The notes below the pieces were generated by a model that saw only the letters and a program-made list of their open reading frames with translations, was not told where the DNA came from and made no database searches. A DNA stretch of 64,000 nt from JANQHS01 sp965267505 (GTDB lineage Bacteria > Bacteroidota > Bacteroidia > Cytophagales > CCMP332), in NCBI GenBank assembly GCA_965267505.1, contig OZ254081.1, positions 806,001-870,000 of the forward strand. The letters are read 5' to 3'. The position numbers were made by a program, and so were the translations under genes. Shown here piece by piece: positions 52,601 to 62,688 of this stretch (position 1 is its first letter; each line of letters starts with the position of its first letter).

Positions 52601-53554
52601 ATGAAATATCCACTCATCTTTTTGCTGATTTTTCCCTTCTTTTTGATGCCTAATGAAAGCAACGCTTCACTTTGGGGGTTCTTTGCTCATAAAAAAATCA
52701 ACGAATACGCTATCTATTCACTGCCTCAGCCTCTTCAAAATTTCTATAAAGTACATCGCGATGAAATCATTGAAAGATCATTGGGGCCAGACAGGAGGAG
52801 ATATTCTGTACCTCTCGAAGGAAGGAATCATTACATTGATCTTGATTCCTATGGTATCAAAACGGTTGATTCACTGCCAGAAAAAATAGGAACTGCTAGA
52901 TCGAGGTATTCCGAAGATTCATTGACTTCCCATGGGATTCTTCCCTGGATACTGGACTCAGTATTCAATGAGCTTGAAGAAGCCTTTCTATCTGAATCTT
53001 GGGAAAGGGTAATCACCCTATCCGCTGAGCTGGGACATTATCTGGGAGATGCCCATGTCCCGCTTCATACCACCCATAATTATAACGGACAGTATTCAGG
53101 TCAGCATGGGATTCATGCACTGTGGGAAAGCAGAATCCCAGAGATAAGTTTTGAAGATTGGGACATTTGGGTTGAAAGGGCAGCATATATAAATGATCCT
53201 TGGATAGAATTTGCTTCTACAATATTTACATCTCACGATAAGGTTGACTCAGTTCTAAAAATGGAACTGCAAAGCACCAGAGAGATGCCCAATGGTAAGT
53301 TTTCTGCTGAAAAAAGAGGCTTTCAGCTTAAAAGAAATTATTCAAAGAAATTCTGCGCTCTTTACGAAAGCAAACTGGATGGGATGATAAAGAGGAGTTT
53401 ATTATCCTCAGTACAATTGATCTCATCCTGTTGGTACACGGCTTGGATTAATGCAGGACAACCGAACCCACCCACTAAGGTTTCGATCGAGGAAATTCCC
53501 AAACTAGACGTCCCAATTGTTAATTCAAGCAATTCCAGGCCACATGAACATTGA
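52601..53554 (+). CDS. Secreted S1/P1-nuclease / zinc-dependent phospholipase C-like protein
   Basis: A 317-residue exported protein with a signal peptide (1-22, cleavage near SNASL). The mature end begins with LWGFFAHKKIN, in the manner of S1/P1 nucleases and zinc phospholipase C, whose mature N-terminal Trp and a His bind zinc. The core LSAELGHYLGDAHVPLHTTHNY plus GQHGIHALWES supplies the other zinc ligands (His and Asp) of the trinuclear site. Substrate (phospholipid or nucleic acid) is undetermined. It is divergent from rpsT and upstream of the polysaccharide cluster. Confidence 0.82.
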   Translation: MKYPLIFLLIFPFFLMPNESNASLWGFFAHKKINEYAIYSLPQPLQNFYKVHRDEIIERSLGPDRRRYSVPLEGRNHYIDLDSYGIKTVDSLPEKIGTARSRYSEDSLTSHGILPWILDSVFNELEEAFLSESWERVITLSAELGHYLGDAHVPLHTTHNYNGQYSGQHGIHALWESRIPEISFEDWDIWVERAAYINDPWIEFASTIFTSHDKVDSVLKMELQSTREMPNGKFSAEKRGFQLKRNYSKKFCALYESKLDGMIKRSLLSSVQLISSCWYTAWINAGQPNPPTKVSIEEIPKLDVPIVNSSNSRPHEH

Positions 53555-53597
53555 AAAGCTTTGTATTTTTCCAGCTTAGCAAGAAGAGTAGGATCAA

Positions 53598-55478
53598 ATG
53601 TGTGGCATTACAGGCCTTTTTCCATTTAATGAGCTTGGGAGATTTCATTCAATAAACCTCCAAAAATCCATCGACCTTTTAAGGCATAGGGGGCCTGATC
53701 ATCAAAGTTCTTATTTGTCTGAAGGGCTAAACATGGGACATACCCGGCTTTCCATTCTGGACCTCAGCCCCGATGGCCACCAGCCCATGTCCGACACATC
53801 CTCCAGGTATATTCTTTCCTTCAATGGTGAGATCTACAATTTTCAAGAACTCAAAAAAAAATTAGAAACCAAATATACCTTTAGATCAAGCTCAGATACT
53901 GAGGTTTTGTTGTACCATTTAATTGAAAACGGGGTAGATGGGCTCTCCCAATTGAATGGCTTTTTCTCCTTGGCCTTTTACGATAGCCATGAAGAATCAT
54001 TGATATTGGCCAGGGATCGATTTGGGATCAAGCCCCTTCTTTATTTCAAGGATGATGACAAAGTCCTTTTCTCATCAGAACTGGCTTCGCTGAGGGCGTT
54101 CGGCATCCCTGAAAAGATCGATGCTGAAGGCCTCTATCTTTTTTTAAGCCTTAACTACATACCTCCTCCCTATTCAATCTATGAGGGGGTAAAAAAATTA
54201 ATGCCTGGGCAATTCATTAGTGTCAAAAAAGGCCATTTTGAGATCAAGAATTGGTACAATCCAATAATCAGGGAAAATCAGGAAAATAACCTGACCCAGA
54301 ATGCCAGCATGGTAAGAGAAAAGTTAATGCAGGCAGTGGAAAAAAGACTTGTTTCAGATGTTCCCCTTGGAGGCTTCTTAAGTGGTGGAATTGATTCTTC
54401 TATCATCGCCTGGGCCGCCAAACAATTTGATCCAAATTTTAAGACCTTTTCTGTTGGATACAGAGACCAAAAATTTTTGGATGAATCAAAAGATGCAGGA
54501 GAATTAGCCGAATACCTTGGTACTTCACATTCAACAATTTGGCTCAAATCGGATTTTTTCCACGATTCAATAGAAAGGGCTCTTTCATCCATGAATGAAC
54601 CCTTTGCAGATTCCTCTTTGATAGCTGTTGATGCGGTAAGCCAGGAAACAAAAAACCATGTTACAGTAGCTCTCAGTGGTGATGGAGCTGATGAGCTATT
54701 TGGGGGATATTATAAGTACAATGCCTTCTTGAGATCCTTTTCGCCTGGTCCAATAGAGGGCCTGACCAAAATTGCTGGCCCTTTGTTCTCAATAGTTCCT
54801 TCCTCAAGAGATGGTAAATTAGGTTCACTCTCAAGAAGGATAAAGAGATATTCTCGTGTTTCGGGTTTGGATTTGGATAAAAGGTACTGGGAATGGTCAA
54901 GCCCAGTGGGCGGGACATGGGCCAAGGAAATTTTGAAAAATGAGTACCTAAGCCAGAACCCTATTTCAGAGGCTGGAATTAAAATTGGCCTCTTTCCTCA
55001 TCTTAAGCCGGACAATATCAACAGGGTTTTGGAAAATGACCTGCAAATGGTATTAGCAGGTGATATGCTTGAAAAAGTTGACAGAGCCTCCATGATGAAC
55101 TCCCTTGAGGTAAGGGTTCCCTTTTTAGATCATGAGCTTGTCGAATTCGTAAAAGCCGTTCCATCGGAACAAAAGTTAAGTAGGACACAAAACAAACTTC
55201 TCTTAAGAGAAGCTTTTAAAAGTGATCTCCCTAAAAAACTCTTTGCAAGACCTAAAAAGGGATTTGAGATCCCATTGGCAAAGTGGCTTAGAGAAGATCT
55301 GGCATCCGAAGTGAAGAATAAGTGGCTGAATACCAAGGATAGCCCTCTTGAGGAATTTATTGGTATGAAAAGAGTGGAGAATCTAAAAACTCAGCTTTTT
55401 AGTAAAAAGGGAGAAAATACTCCTGAGAGACTATGGGCTTTGATATGTTTGCATGAATTTTTGAAGAAAAAGGCCTAA
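53598..55478 (+). CDS. asnB: Asparagine synthase (glutamine-hydrolysing), polysaccharide-cluster copy 1
   Basis: A 626-residue class II amidotransferase. The N-terminal nucleophile Cys2 (MCGITGLF) begins the glutaminase domain with RHRGPDHQ and SFNGEIYNFQELK. The synthase domain has the PP-loop SGGIDSS near residues 261-267 and VDRASMMNSLEVRVPFLDHELVEF. It would amidate aspartate, or in polysaccharide clusters possibly the carboxylate of a uronic-acid sugar. It is the first gene of the cluster, with TTG/ATG genes packed closely behind it. Confidence 0.92.
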   Translation: MCGITGLFPFNELGRFHSINLQKSIDLLRHRGPDHQSSYLSEGLNMGHTRLSILDLSPDGHQPMSDTSSRYILSFNGEIYNFQELKKKLETKYTFRSSSDTEVLLYHLIENGVDGLSQLNGFFSLAFYDSHEESLILARDRFGIKPLLYFKDDDKVLFSSELASLRAFGIPEKIDAEGLYLFLSLNYIPPPYSIYEGVKKLMPGQFISVKKGHFEIKNWYNPIIRENQENNLTQNASMVREKLMQAVEKRLVSDVPLGGFLSGGIDSSIIAWAAKQFDPNFKTFSVGYRDQKFLDESKDAGELAEYLGTSHSTIWLKSDFFHDSIERALSSMNEPFADSSLIAVDAVSQETKNHVTVALSGDGADELFGGYYKYNAFLRSFSPGPIEGLTKIAGPLFSIVPSSRDGKLGSLSRRIKRYSRVSGLDLDKRYWEWSSPVGGTWAKEILKNEYLSQNPISEAGIKIGLFPHLKPDNINRVLENDLQMVLAGDMLEKVDRASMMNSLEVRVPFLDHELVEFVKAVPSEQKLSRTQNKLLLREAFKSDLPKKLFARPKKGFEIPLAKWLREDLASEVKNKWLNTKDSPLEEFIGMKRVENLKTQLFSKKGENTPERLWALICLHEFLKKKA

Positions 55479-55493
55479 TCTTCTCCTTACGTT

Positions 55494-56183
55494 TTGAAAA
55501 ATCTCCTTAGATCCCTGCTCAAATTTCTTTACTCAATCCCATTAGGGATAAAATTTACCAGGAGGATTATCCTTAATGATCAGGAAAAAACATTCCTCTC
55601 TTTGATGGAGACAGGTTACTTCCCAGAATCCGGCTGGATCCGGTCATTAATTGAAAGGAAACCTTTGGATCCTAAAGGAAATCCTTGGCCATGGTATACC
55701 CTGGGGTCTATCAAATTTTTAGAAGAAAGGCTTCAAAAGGAACATATTGTTTTTGAATATGGATCTGGGAATTCAAGCCTTTACCTTCAAAAGAAAGTTT
55801 CGGAATTATGGTCTGTAGAAAACAACAAGGATTGGTTTGAGAAGATCTCAAAGCAAGTTGATTCTAACGTACACATTGATTATTGCCCTTTGGACGAAAG
55901 CAATGATTATCCGGAAAGCATAAAAAAACCCCAGAAGAAGTTTGACCTGGTGATTGTTGATGGTAGAAAAAGAAATTCATGTGTAATCCAGTCAATAGAA
56001 TCCTTAAGCGATTCTGGTGCAATCATTCTGGACGATTCCCAAAGAGAAAAATATTCTGAAGCAAGGGAAAGCCTGAAGAATTCAGGGTTTCGGGTTATTA
56101 ATTTTTGGGGAATGAGCCCAGGAGATTATGCCTTGAAATGTACAAGTGTATTCTATCGAAAAGATAATTGCCTCAATATTTAA
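55494..56183 (+). CDS. SAM-dependent methyltransferase-like protein
   Basis: A 229-residue protein. VFEYGSGNSSLYLQ (about residues 85-98) resembles the SAM-binding motif I, followed by the acidic LWSVENN and, 45 residues later, FDLVIVDGRKRNS as motif post-II, and GAIILDDSQ. This suggests a class I methyltransferase of the kind found in glycan clusters (sugar O-methylation), but no specific family is certain. The start is TTG; no better start codon exists. It begins 15 bases after the asparagine synthase and is followed 3 bases later by the next gene. Confidence 0.72.
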   Translation: MKNLLRSLLKFLYSIPLGIKFTRRIILNDQEKTFLSLMETGYFPESGWIRSLIERKPLDPKGNPWPWYTLGSIKFLEERLQKEHIVFEYGSGNSSLYLQKKVSELWSVENNKDWFEKISKQVDSNVHIDYCPLDESNDYPESIKKPQKKFDLVIVDGRKRNSCVIQSIESLSDSGAIILDDSQREKYSEARESLKNSGFRVINFWGMSPGDYALKCTSVFYRKDNCLNI

Positions 56184-56186
56184 TAG

Positions 56187-57086
56187 ATGGGCTCGATCAA
56201 AGTAGGTTTTTGTGTTTCCTATGATTGGTATTTACTAGAGCATTCCCTTCCGAGGGTTTATGATCATTCAGACTCCATCTGCCTGTCTCTTGATAAGGGT
56301 AGAAAGTCCTGGGCTGGAAAAAAATACGACTTTGACCAGGACTCCTTTGAGGGATTGATAAGTCGTATCGATACCCAAAAAAAAATTAGGATTATCGAAG
56401 GGAATTTTTCGAATCCTGATCTTAATTCAAGGGAAAATGGAAACCTGCAAAGGACAGCTATGGCTAATGCGCTCGGTGAAGGAGGTTGGCATATACAGGT
56501 AGACTCAGACGAATACTTTATTGATTTTGGGGGATTTTCAAAGTATCTCGAAAACTTGGACCCCAATCCAAATCCTCATAAAAAACCTTACAATGTCCTT
56601 GTAAACTGGATTCCAGTATACAAAAAACTGAAGGGCAAATACCTGGTTGTTGATTTCGGAAAAAAGCTTCCCGAAGCAGCTCCTTTTGCTACTACCCGAC
56701 CTCAATATTTAAGGGCTAGGCATAACGATCATTTCAATGTTCTTAGTCCTTTTTTCGCAGTTCATGAAACCTGGGCTAGAGGTAAAACAGAATTGGAATT
56801 TAAAATCTCCAATTGGGGCCATTCAAGTGAAGAATTGAATAACCCAGAAAAACGAAACAAAGCCATTGAGCTTTGGGGTACTATAGATGAGTCAAATTAT
56901 TCCGATTTTAAAGATATCCATCCCGCTAAGCCAGAATCATGGCCCGCTTTGAAATTGGTCCAAGCAAAAGACCTTGGGGAATTAATGAATCGTCTGAGTG
57001 GAGAAAAACTACCGATCGGAAATACCAATCTTTGGATCAGAAATCATCGGTTTAGCGGAAAGATCCGGCAAATCCTGGGGCTTTAA
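56187..57086 (+). CDS. Putative glycosyltransferase-like protein of the polysaccharide cluster
   Basis: A 299-residue protein with an N-terminal GFCVSYDWYLLEHSLPRVYDHSD and, near residue 110, IQVDSDEYFIDF, a DxDE element like the metal-binding motif of GT2-type glycosyltransferases. The rest (VNWIPVYKKLKGKYLVVDFGK, HNDHFNVLSPFFAVHETWARG) does not match a family I can name. By position and the DSDE motif it is probably a glycosyltransferase with an unusual acceptor, but the specificity is unknown. Confidence 0.6.
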   Translation: MGSIKVGFCVSYDWYLLEHSLPRVYDHSDSICLSLDKGRKSWAGKKYDFDQDSFEGLISRIDTQKKIRIIEGNFSNPDLNSRENGNLQRTAMANALGEGGWHIQVDSDEYFIDFGGFSKYLENLDPNPNPHKKPYNVLVNWIPVYKKLKGKYLVVDFGKKLPEAAPFATTRPQYLRARHNDHFNVLSPFFAVHETWARGKTELEFKISNWGHSSEELNNPEKRNKAIELWGTIDESNYSDFKDIHPAKPESWPALKLVQAKDLGELMNRLSGEKLPIGNTNLWIRNHRFSGKIRQILGL

Positions 57087-57087
57087 A

Positions 57088-57972
57088 ATGGAGCTTAGTA
57101 TCATCATAGTTCATTATCAGACCTCTGATCTGACCAATGCCTGTTTGAAGTCCATTCAGGAACATGCAGATGTTGAGGATTATGAAATTCTGGTTGTTGA
57201 CAACGGATCAGAAATTGAATTTTCTTTTCCAGAAGGCTTTTCTTCATCGGAGAATTCAATTGTCCGATTAAACGAGAATGCTGGCTATGCTGGCGCGGTG
57301 AATGAGGGAATTAAAAAAGCCCGGTCAGAGTACTTTTTGATACTTAATAACGATGTAGAATTCATTGAATCCGGATTAAAAGGATGCTTGAAAGAAATAA
57401 AAGAGAAGCCTGAGATTGGAGCCATCACCTGCCGGCTTGAACATCCTGATGGAACAGTCCAACATAATGCAAACAGGTTTCCCTCGATCTCCAAAGAATG
57501 GTATGAGTTCTTTAGGCTTCAAAAGTTTTTTGGAGGTAAAAGAATTCTCTTAGGAAATTACTTTGGTCATGACAGAAAGATATTCTGTGATTGGGTTTGG
57601 GGAACATTTCTTATTTGCTCAAAAGAGCTTGTCAATTCTTTTCCAGAAAAGAAATTTGACGACCGCTTTTTCCTGTACTTCGAAGATGTTGTATGGGGAT
57701 GGCAGATAAAAAACCAAGCCAAAAAGGTTGCATTTTTTCCTGGACTCAGGGTGATCCACCACCTTTCGAAAACCACGGAGAGTTACAGTTCAAAAAAGGA
57801 AGACCTGATCTATTCCAACGAAGGCGCTTTCCTACTTACAGAAAAAGGAAAAGCATATTCATTCCTTTTATACCTCTCAAGAGGTTTAAATCATTTATCT
57901 AAACCCAATAAAGTCAATTTAAGGCTAGCTTTCTTTTTCTTTGGTATGGCCTTTAATTCTAAGCGGGTTTGA
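57088..57972 (+). CDS. Family 2 glycosyltransferase (rhamnosyltransferase-like)
   Basis: A 294-residue GT2 enzyme. The frame is open from 56998, but MELSIIIVHYQ at 57088 is the standard N-terminus, and the earlier start would overlap the preceding gene. Motifs: DNGSEIEFSF, RLNENAGYAGAVNEGIKKA, ILNNDVEF (the DxD-equivalent NND) and WVWGTFLICSKEL, typical of WbbL-like rhamnosyl or similar transferases. It starts 1 base after the previous stop and overlaps the next gene. Confidence 0.88.
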   Translation: MELSIIIVHYQTSDLTNACLKSIQEHADVEDYEILVVDNGSEIEFSFPEGFSSSENSIVRLNENAGYAGAVNEGIKKARSEYFLILNNDVEFIESGLKGCLKEIKEKPEIGAITCRLEHPDGTVQHNANRFPSISKEWYEFFRLQKFFGGKRILLGNYFGHDRKIFCDWVWGTFLICSKELVNSFPEKKFDDRFFLYFEDVVWGWQIKNQAKKVAFFPGLRVIHHLSKTTESYSSKKEDLIYSNEGAFLLTEKGKAYSFLLYLSRGLNHLSKPNKVNLRLAFFFFGMAFNSKRV

Positions 57973-58835
57973 TCTCAGTTATTATTCCTACATACCGACG
58001 CTATGACTTTCTAAAAAAGACCCTAAGTCATATTGAAAAACAGGAAAAAAAAGATTTTGAGGTCCTGGTTTCAGTGGATGGACCAGATTCATCACAAGAG
58101 GAAGAGATCGTTGATGGATTCAGGAAGAATTTCAAAAGCCTGGAAACCGTCAGTTCTGGCAATCAGTTGGGAAGGGCTGGAAACAGAAACTTCGGAGCAT
58201 CAAAATCGAGAGGAGATCTCCTGGTTTTCCTTGATGACGACATGGCAGCTATTCCAGAGCTAATAAAAATCCATTCGGTCTTTCATAAGAGCCACTTGAA
58301 CTCAATATTGGTTGGGAACCAAATTGAAAAAGAAGAATCCGGGGACAATGATTTTCAGAGGTTCAAAGCCTTCCTGAGCAGGAAATGGACCAATGGAGTA
58401 CCGGAAAATCAAACTGATCCAAACTCACTTTTTCTGACCGCAGCAAATGTTTCAATCCCAAGAGAGCTTTTTAATAAACTGGGGGGGTTCGATGAAAGCT
58501 TGTCGGACTGTGAGGATTATGAACTTGGATTGCGTGCTTTGAAGCAGGGAGTGTCAATCCATTTTAATTCAAATTGCATTGGATATCACTTGGATAAACC
58601 GGATTGCAGACAGTTTATCAGCAGGCAAAAGCAATACCGAAAAGAAAAGATCAAGGTTTTAGAGAAACATGGTATTGATAAGCCAAAGTATAGCAAAATG
58701 AAATGGAAAGATTCTTTTTTTTCCAGTTCAATTTTTCCCTTTATGGTAGATAAATTCAATCTATTTCGAATCCTTCCGAGGTCGATCAGGTTCAAAGCCT
58801 ATGACCTGATAGTAACGAGCCAGTCTTATCGATGA
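57969..58835 (+). CDS. Family 2 glycosyltransferase
   Basis: A 288-residue GT2 enzyme beginning ISVIIPTYRRYDFLKKTLSHIEKQ. The nucleotide-sugar site includes VSVDGPDS and GNQLGRAGNRNFGASKSRGDLLVFLDDDM with a DDD metal motif. FDESLSDCEDYELGLRALKQG contains the acceptor-side ED motif. The start is TTG, overlapping the preceding TGA. It overlaps the next gene by four bases. Confidence 0.87.
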   Translation: MISVIIPTYRRYDFLKKTLSHIEKQEKKDFEVLVSVDGPDSSQEEEIVDGFRKNFKSLETVSSGNQLGRAGNRNFGASKSRGDLLVFLDDDMAAIPELIKIHSVFHKSHLNSILVGNQIEKEESGDNDFQRFKAFLSRKWTNGVPENQTDPNSLFLTAANVSIPRELFNKLGGFDESLSDCEDYELGLRALKQGVSIHFNSNCIGYHLDKPDCRQFISRQKQYRKEKIKVLEKHGIDKPKYSKMKWKDSFFSSSIFPFMVDKFNLFRILPRSIRFKAYDLIVTSQSYR

Positions 58836-59947
58836 AGAAAATTGGATTCATTATTTCAGACATTGATAAGGCGTTGGCTTTTGAGTGGGTTGCAGAACAC
58901 CTCGACCAAAAAAAGTTTGAGCAATTCTATATCCTGGTAAATCCTGGCCCAACATATCTTGAAAGTTTCTTAAAAGAAAAGGGCTTGAAAGTCTACCGAC
59001 TGGAGCCCCCATCGGGTTGGAGAATTTTTAGCTCGATCAGAAAAACCCTCAAAATTCTAAAACAGGAAAAACCCCAGATCGTCCATTGCCACCTTTATCA
59101 AGCCAATCGGGTTGGATTGATCGCTTCATATTTAGGAAAGGTTAAAAAAAGGATCTACACAAGACATTTTTCAACCTATCATCACCTATTCCATCCAAGA
59201 GCAGTTTTTTTGGATAAAATTCTCAACAGGCTTTCCACTGATATAGTTGCCATTTCCTCGAATGTCAGAGATGTTTTGGTTCAGATGGAAAAAGTTAAAC
59301 CTGAAAAGGTTCATCTAATCTTACATGGGTTTGATCTAGAACTCTTCAAAAATATTTCCGAGGAAAGAGTCCAAAAAATAAAGGACAAATACAGAATCCC
59401 CGAAAACAAATTCACCATAGGAGTGATAGCCAGGTTCACCTTTTGGAAGGGTGTACAAGAGATAATTTCTGCTTTTGAAAGATTCAACAAGAAAAATCCT
59501 GAATCCCATTTGGTCCTCGCAAATGCTCAGGGAGACTATGCCACCGAAATCCATTTGCTCTTGGATAAGTTACCATACGATTCATTTTCCATGATCGAAT
59601 TTGAATACGACATGCCAGCATTGTACAAGGTTTTTGATGTCTATGTTCACACCCCTATTGATGATCATTCTGAGGCTTTTGGCCAAACTTATGTAGAATC
59701 ACAGGCATCAGGTATTCCTGGAATATTTACCTTGTCAGGAATTGCAAAAGAGTTTATTGTCGATCAAGAAAATGCCCTCGTAGTTCCTTTTAAAGATTCC
59801 GGTTCAATAGAAAAGGGATTGGATATTATTCACTCCGGGGGTTATAGAAAAGAGTGGATAGAGAAAGGTAAATCTGTAGTTTATGATCTTTTCCCTCTCC
59901 CGAAAATGATCAAATCTTTGGAAGATCTTTATTCTGGAAAGAAATAG
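58832..59947 (+). CDS. Family 4 glycosyltransferase
   Basis: A 371-residue GT-B-fold retaining glycosyltransferase. The N-terminal domain runs to about residue 185 (IVHCHLYQANRVGLIASYLGK). The C-terminal domain carries FTIGVIARFTFWKGVQEIISAF, a KGxQxxI motif, and EAFGQTYVESQASGIPGI, the EX7E signature of GT4. It follows the GT2 gene with a four-base overlap, and the next gene starts 2 bases later. Confidence 0.88.
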   Translation: MKKIGFIISDIDKALAFEWVAEHLDQKKFEQFYILVNPGPTYLESFLKEKGLKVYRLEPPSGWRIFSSIRKTLKILKQEKPQIVHCHLYQANRVGLIASYLGKVKKRIYTRHFSTYHHLFHPRAVFLDKILNRLSTDIVAISSNVRDVLVQMEKVKPEKVHLILHGFDLELFKNISEERVQKIKDKYRIPENKFTIGVIARFTFWKGVQEIISAFERFNKKNPESHLVLANAQGDYATEIHLLLDKLPYDSFSMIEFEYDMPALYKVFDVYVHTPIDDHSEAFGQTYVESQASGIPGIFTLSGIAKEFIVDQENALVVPFKDSGSIEKGLDIIHSGGYRKEWIEKGKSVVYDLFPLPKMIKSLEDLYSGKK

Positions 59948-59949
59948 AA

Positions 59950-60828
59950 TTGGATCAGATAAAACCATTAGTGTCCATTATTATCCCCTGTTTCAATGGG
60001 GAAAGGTTTCTTGCGCGCACCTTGGAATCCTGCCAATCACAGACCTATGAAAATCTTGAGATCATCCTTGTCGATGATGGCTCCACCGATTCTTCAAATC
60101 AAATTGCAAAAGGATTTGAGGGAGTTAGGGTAATTGAACAAAAAAACAAGGGGGTCAGCTCAGCCAGAAATAACGGGATAAAAAACTCGAATGCTGAATA
60201 CCTGGCTTTCCTTGATGCAGATGATATTTTATTAAAAAATAGCATCAGCCTCAGAGTTAATTTTTTAGAGGAAAATAAAGAGTACCCTTTAGTTCATGGC
60301 TTTGAAGAAAGAGTAGATGAAAATGAGGCCGAAATTGAAATTGAAAAGGGACAGGATGGCCATGTTAGTAAAAAGCTTCTCCAATTCCGCGAAAAGGTGA
60401 TCCATAGTCCAAGTTCCGTCATGGTCAGGTCAAGGGTTGTGGAAGAAATCGGTGGTTTTAACGAAAAGCTTTCTACATCTGCCGATTGGGAGTTTTGGTT
60501 GAGGCTTTCTAAAAAAGGACCCTTTGGAATGATTCCTGAACCCATAAATCTCTACCGGACTCATACCGGACAAATGCATTTGAATGTGGATGCCATGGCA
60601 AAAGACATGCACCAGGCCCTAAGCACCCTAAGACCACTCTTCAAGGATATTCCAGAAGCCGAGTGGAGTGAATATGTCTCCAATATTAATTTCACCATCG
60701 CGGCCAGCTATATCGGCGATCAAAAAAAAATTCTAGGGGGTATAAAATACTCTTTAAAGAGTTTTCTCTCTTCACCAAAGGTCTTTTCAAGAAGGATTAG
60801 AAAATCCAAAAACGTATTTTCGAGCTAA
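59950..60828 (+). CDS. Family 2 glycosyltransferase
   Basis: A 292-residue GT2 enzyme. VSIIIPCFNGERFLARTLESCQSQ, ILVDDGSTDSS and GVSSARNNGIKNSNAEYLAFLDADD give the GT-A core with DAD metal motif. GFNEKLSTSADWEFWLRLSKKG is the acceptor region. The start is TTG (LDQIKPLV); there is no ATG near. It is packed between GT4 and the second asparagine synthase. Confidence 0.88.
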   Translation: MDQIKPLVSIIIPCFNGERFLARTLESCQSQTYENLEIILVDDGSTDSSNQIAKGFEGVRVIEQKNKGVSSARNNGIKNSNAEYLAFLDADDILLKNSISLRVNFLEENKEYPLVHGFEERVDENEAEIEIEKGQDGHVSKKLLQFREKVIHSPSSVMVRSRVVEEIGGFNEKLSTSADWEFWLRLSKKGPFGMIPEPINLYRTHTGQMHLNVDAMAKDMHQALSTLRPLFKDIPEAEWSEYVSNINFTIAASYIGDQKKILGGIKYSLKSFLSSPKVFSRRIRKSKNVFSS

Positions 60829-60849
60829 TCCTTGAAGCCTCGATGAGAA

Positions 60850-62685
60850 ATGTGCGGAATTAGTGGAATCTGGAAAACTTCGGGAGTTGTGGATTCATCC
60901 CAACTTGAGCACTTTAATCATACCCTGAATCACCGAGGGCCCGATGCCAAAGGCAACTGGATATCGGAAGATGAGACTCTCGGGCTTGCGCAGACAAGGC
61001 TCTCGATAATCGATCTTTCTTCCGACGCCAACCAACCCTTCTTTTCATCATCAAATCAAAGTGTCCTTGTCTTTAATGGAGAGATCTACAATTTTCAGGA
61101 GCTTTCTCAAAAAATTCCTGGTGGACTAAGGACCAATTCTGATACGGAGGTTTTAATTGAACTATTAGAAAAAAAAGGCCCTGAAACCTTAAGCGAACTA
61201 AATGGCATGTTTGCCTTCGCTTATTATTCAAAAGAAAAAAAGGAACTACTTCTAGCCAGGGATCGGATCGGGATCAAGCCACTTTATGTTTTTGAAAAAG
61301 ATGGTGTTTTTGCCTTTGCTTCAGAAATAAAGGCCTTGGTTTCCCAAAAGGGTATTAAGGATAAGTTGACCCTTGATCCATCTGCCGTTGATCTATTCCT
61401 TCACCTCGGATACATCCCTGAACCCTGGACCATTTATTCCGAAATAAGAAAATTCCCAAAAGGAAACTTCGCCAAAGTAAAGCAAGACCTCCAGGTCGAA
61501 TACCATCCCTATTGGGCCCCATTTAAATCCGGAGGTGAAATTGCCAACCCTGAACTTTCTGGAGATACTCAAAACTTCATTCATGAATTGATTAGAGACA
61601 GCGTAAAAAAAAGGATGATAGCGGATGTGCCATTGGGAACCTTCTTAAGTGGCGGAACGGATTCAAGCCTAATAAGTGCTGTAGCCGCTGAACAAAATGA
61701 TCAGCCCATCAAAACCTTCAATATTTCCTTTAAGGAAAAATCTTTTGATGAATCTGAATATGCAAGAAAGGTAGCTCAGCAAATAGGCTCGGATCATACT
61801 GAATATCAACTTGGAATGGATGAGGCCATGGAGCTCTTGTGGGAAATGCAACCCTCCTATGATCAACCCTATGGCGATACTTCTGCTATTCCAGTAATGC
61901 TAATCTCATCACTGGCACGAGAACAAGTAAAGGTGATTCTAACCGGGGACGGAGGAGATGAGTTGTTTCTGGGGTATGGTTCCTACTCTTGGGCAGACCG
62001 ACTGGAAAATTCACTAAGTTCTTCGCTTTTGAGAGCTGTACTACCGGTGTTAAAGTGGAGCGGGCAGGAAAAATTCCGAAAAGCATCAAGAATTTTGGGT
62101 TCTGGAAAAGTCAATAGATCATTTCATATCTTTTCACAGGAACAATACTTGTTCTCAGAAAAGGAGCTTTTGGGATTAGGGCGGAACAGAATTCCAGAGC
62201 TAGGGGGATATCCCTCCAAAAACCTAAAGGGAGCTGAAAAACAGGCAAGGTTTGATCTTTCCTATTATTTACCTGATGACCTCTTGGAGAAAGTAGATAA
62301 GGCCTCCATGAAAAGTTCTTTGGAATGCAGGGTCCCCTTGCTCGACCATAGGATAATCGAGGCCAGCCAGGCACTTAGGAAGGAATTGAAAATGAAGAAG
62401 GGTGAACAAAAGATCATATTAAAAAGGATCCTAGAAAACTACCTTCCAAAGGATTTGATTTATCGTAAAAAATGGGGCTTCTCCATTCCTATGATCGATT
62501 GGCTTTTGAGAAATATAGATGGAAAGATGTCCGTCGCTTTTGAAAGGGATTTTATCCATTCTCAATCTTTAGTGAATCCTGAAATAGTAGAAAAAACCCT
62601 CGGTGATTTCAAATCTGGAAATAAATACCTCTACAACAAAGTATGGCATCTTTGGGTGTTATTTAATTGGCTAAAAAGCAATTGA
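60850..62685 (+). CDS. asnB: Asparagine synthase (glutamine-hydrolysing), polysaccharide-cluster copy 2
   Basis: A 611-residue paralogue of copy 1. Cys2 (MCGISGIWKT), NHRGPDA, VFNGEIYNFQELSQ and SGGTDSSLISA (near residues 267-274) are all present, as are RDRIGIKPLY and KVDKASMKSSLECRVPLLDHRI. Both copies therefore look active. It is likely a second sugar-carboxylate or amino-acid amidotransferase of the cluster rather than the housekeeping enzyme. It begins 22 bases after the GT2 gene. Confidence 0.92.
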   Translation: MCGISGIWKTSGVVDSSQLEHFNHTLNHRGPDAKGNWISEDETLGLAQTRLSIIDLSSDANQPFFSSSNQSVLVFNGEIYNFQELSQKIPGGLRTNSDTEVLIELLEKKGPETLSELNGMFAFAYYSKEKKELLLARDRIGIKPLYVFEKDGVFAFASEIKALVSQKGIKDKLTLDPSAVDLFLHLGYIPEPWTIYSEIRKFPKGNFAKVKQDLQVEYHPYWAPFKSGGEIANPELSGDTQNFIHELIRDSVKKRMIADVPLGTFLSGGTDSSLISAVAAEQNDQPIKTFNISFKEKSFDESEYARKVAQQIGSDHTEYQLGMDEAMELLWEMQPSYDQPYGDTSAIPVMLISSLAREQVKVILTGDGGDELFLGYGSYSWADRLENSLSSSLLRAVLPVLKWSGQEKFRKASRILGSGKVNRSFHIFSQEQYLFSEKELLGLGRNRIPELGGYPSKNLKGAEKQARFDLSYYLPDDLLEKVDKASMKSSLECRVPLLDHRIIEASQALRKELKMKKGEQKIILKRILENYLPKDLIYRKKWGFSIPMIDWLLRNIDGKMSVAFERDFIHSQSLVNPEIVEKTLGDFKSGNKYLYNKVWHLWVLFNWLKSN

Positions 62686-62688
62686 AAG

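Noticed and set aside
56998..57087. N-terminal extension of the GT2 gene at 57088
   Set aside because: It overlaps the preceding gene in another frame; MELSIIIVHYQ is the normal GT2 beginning.
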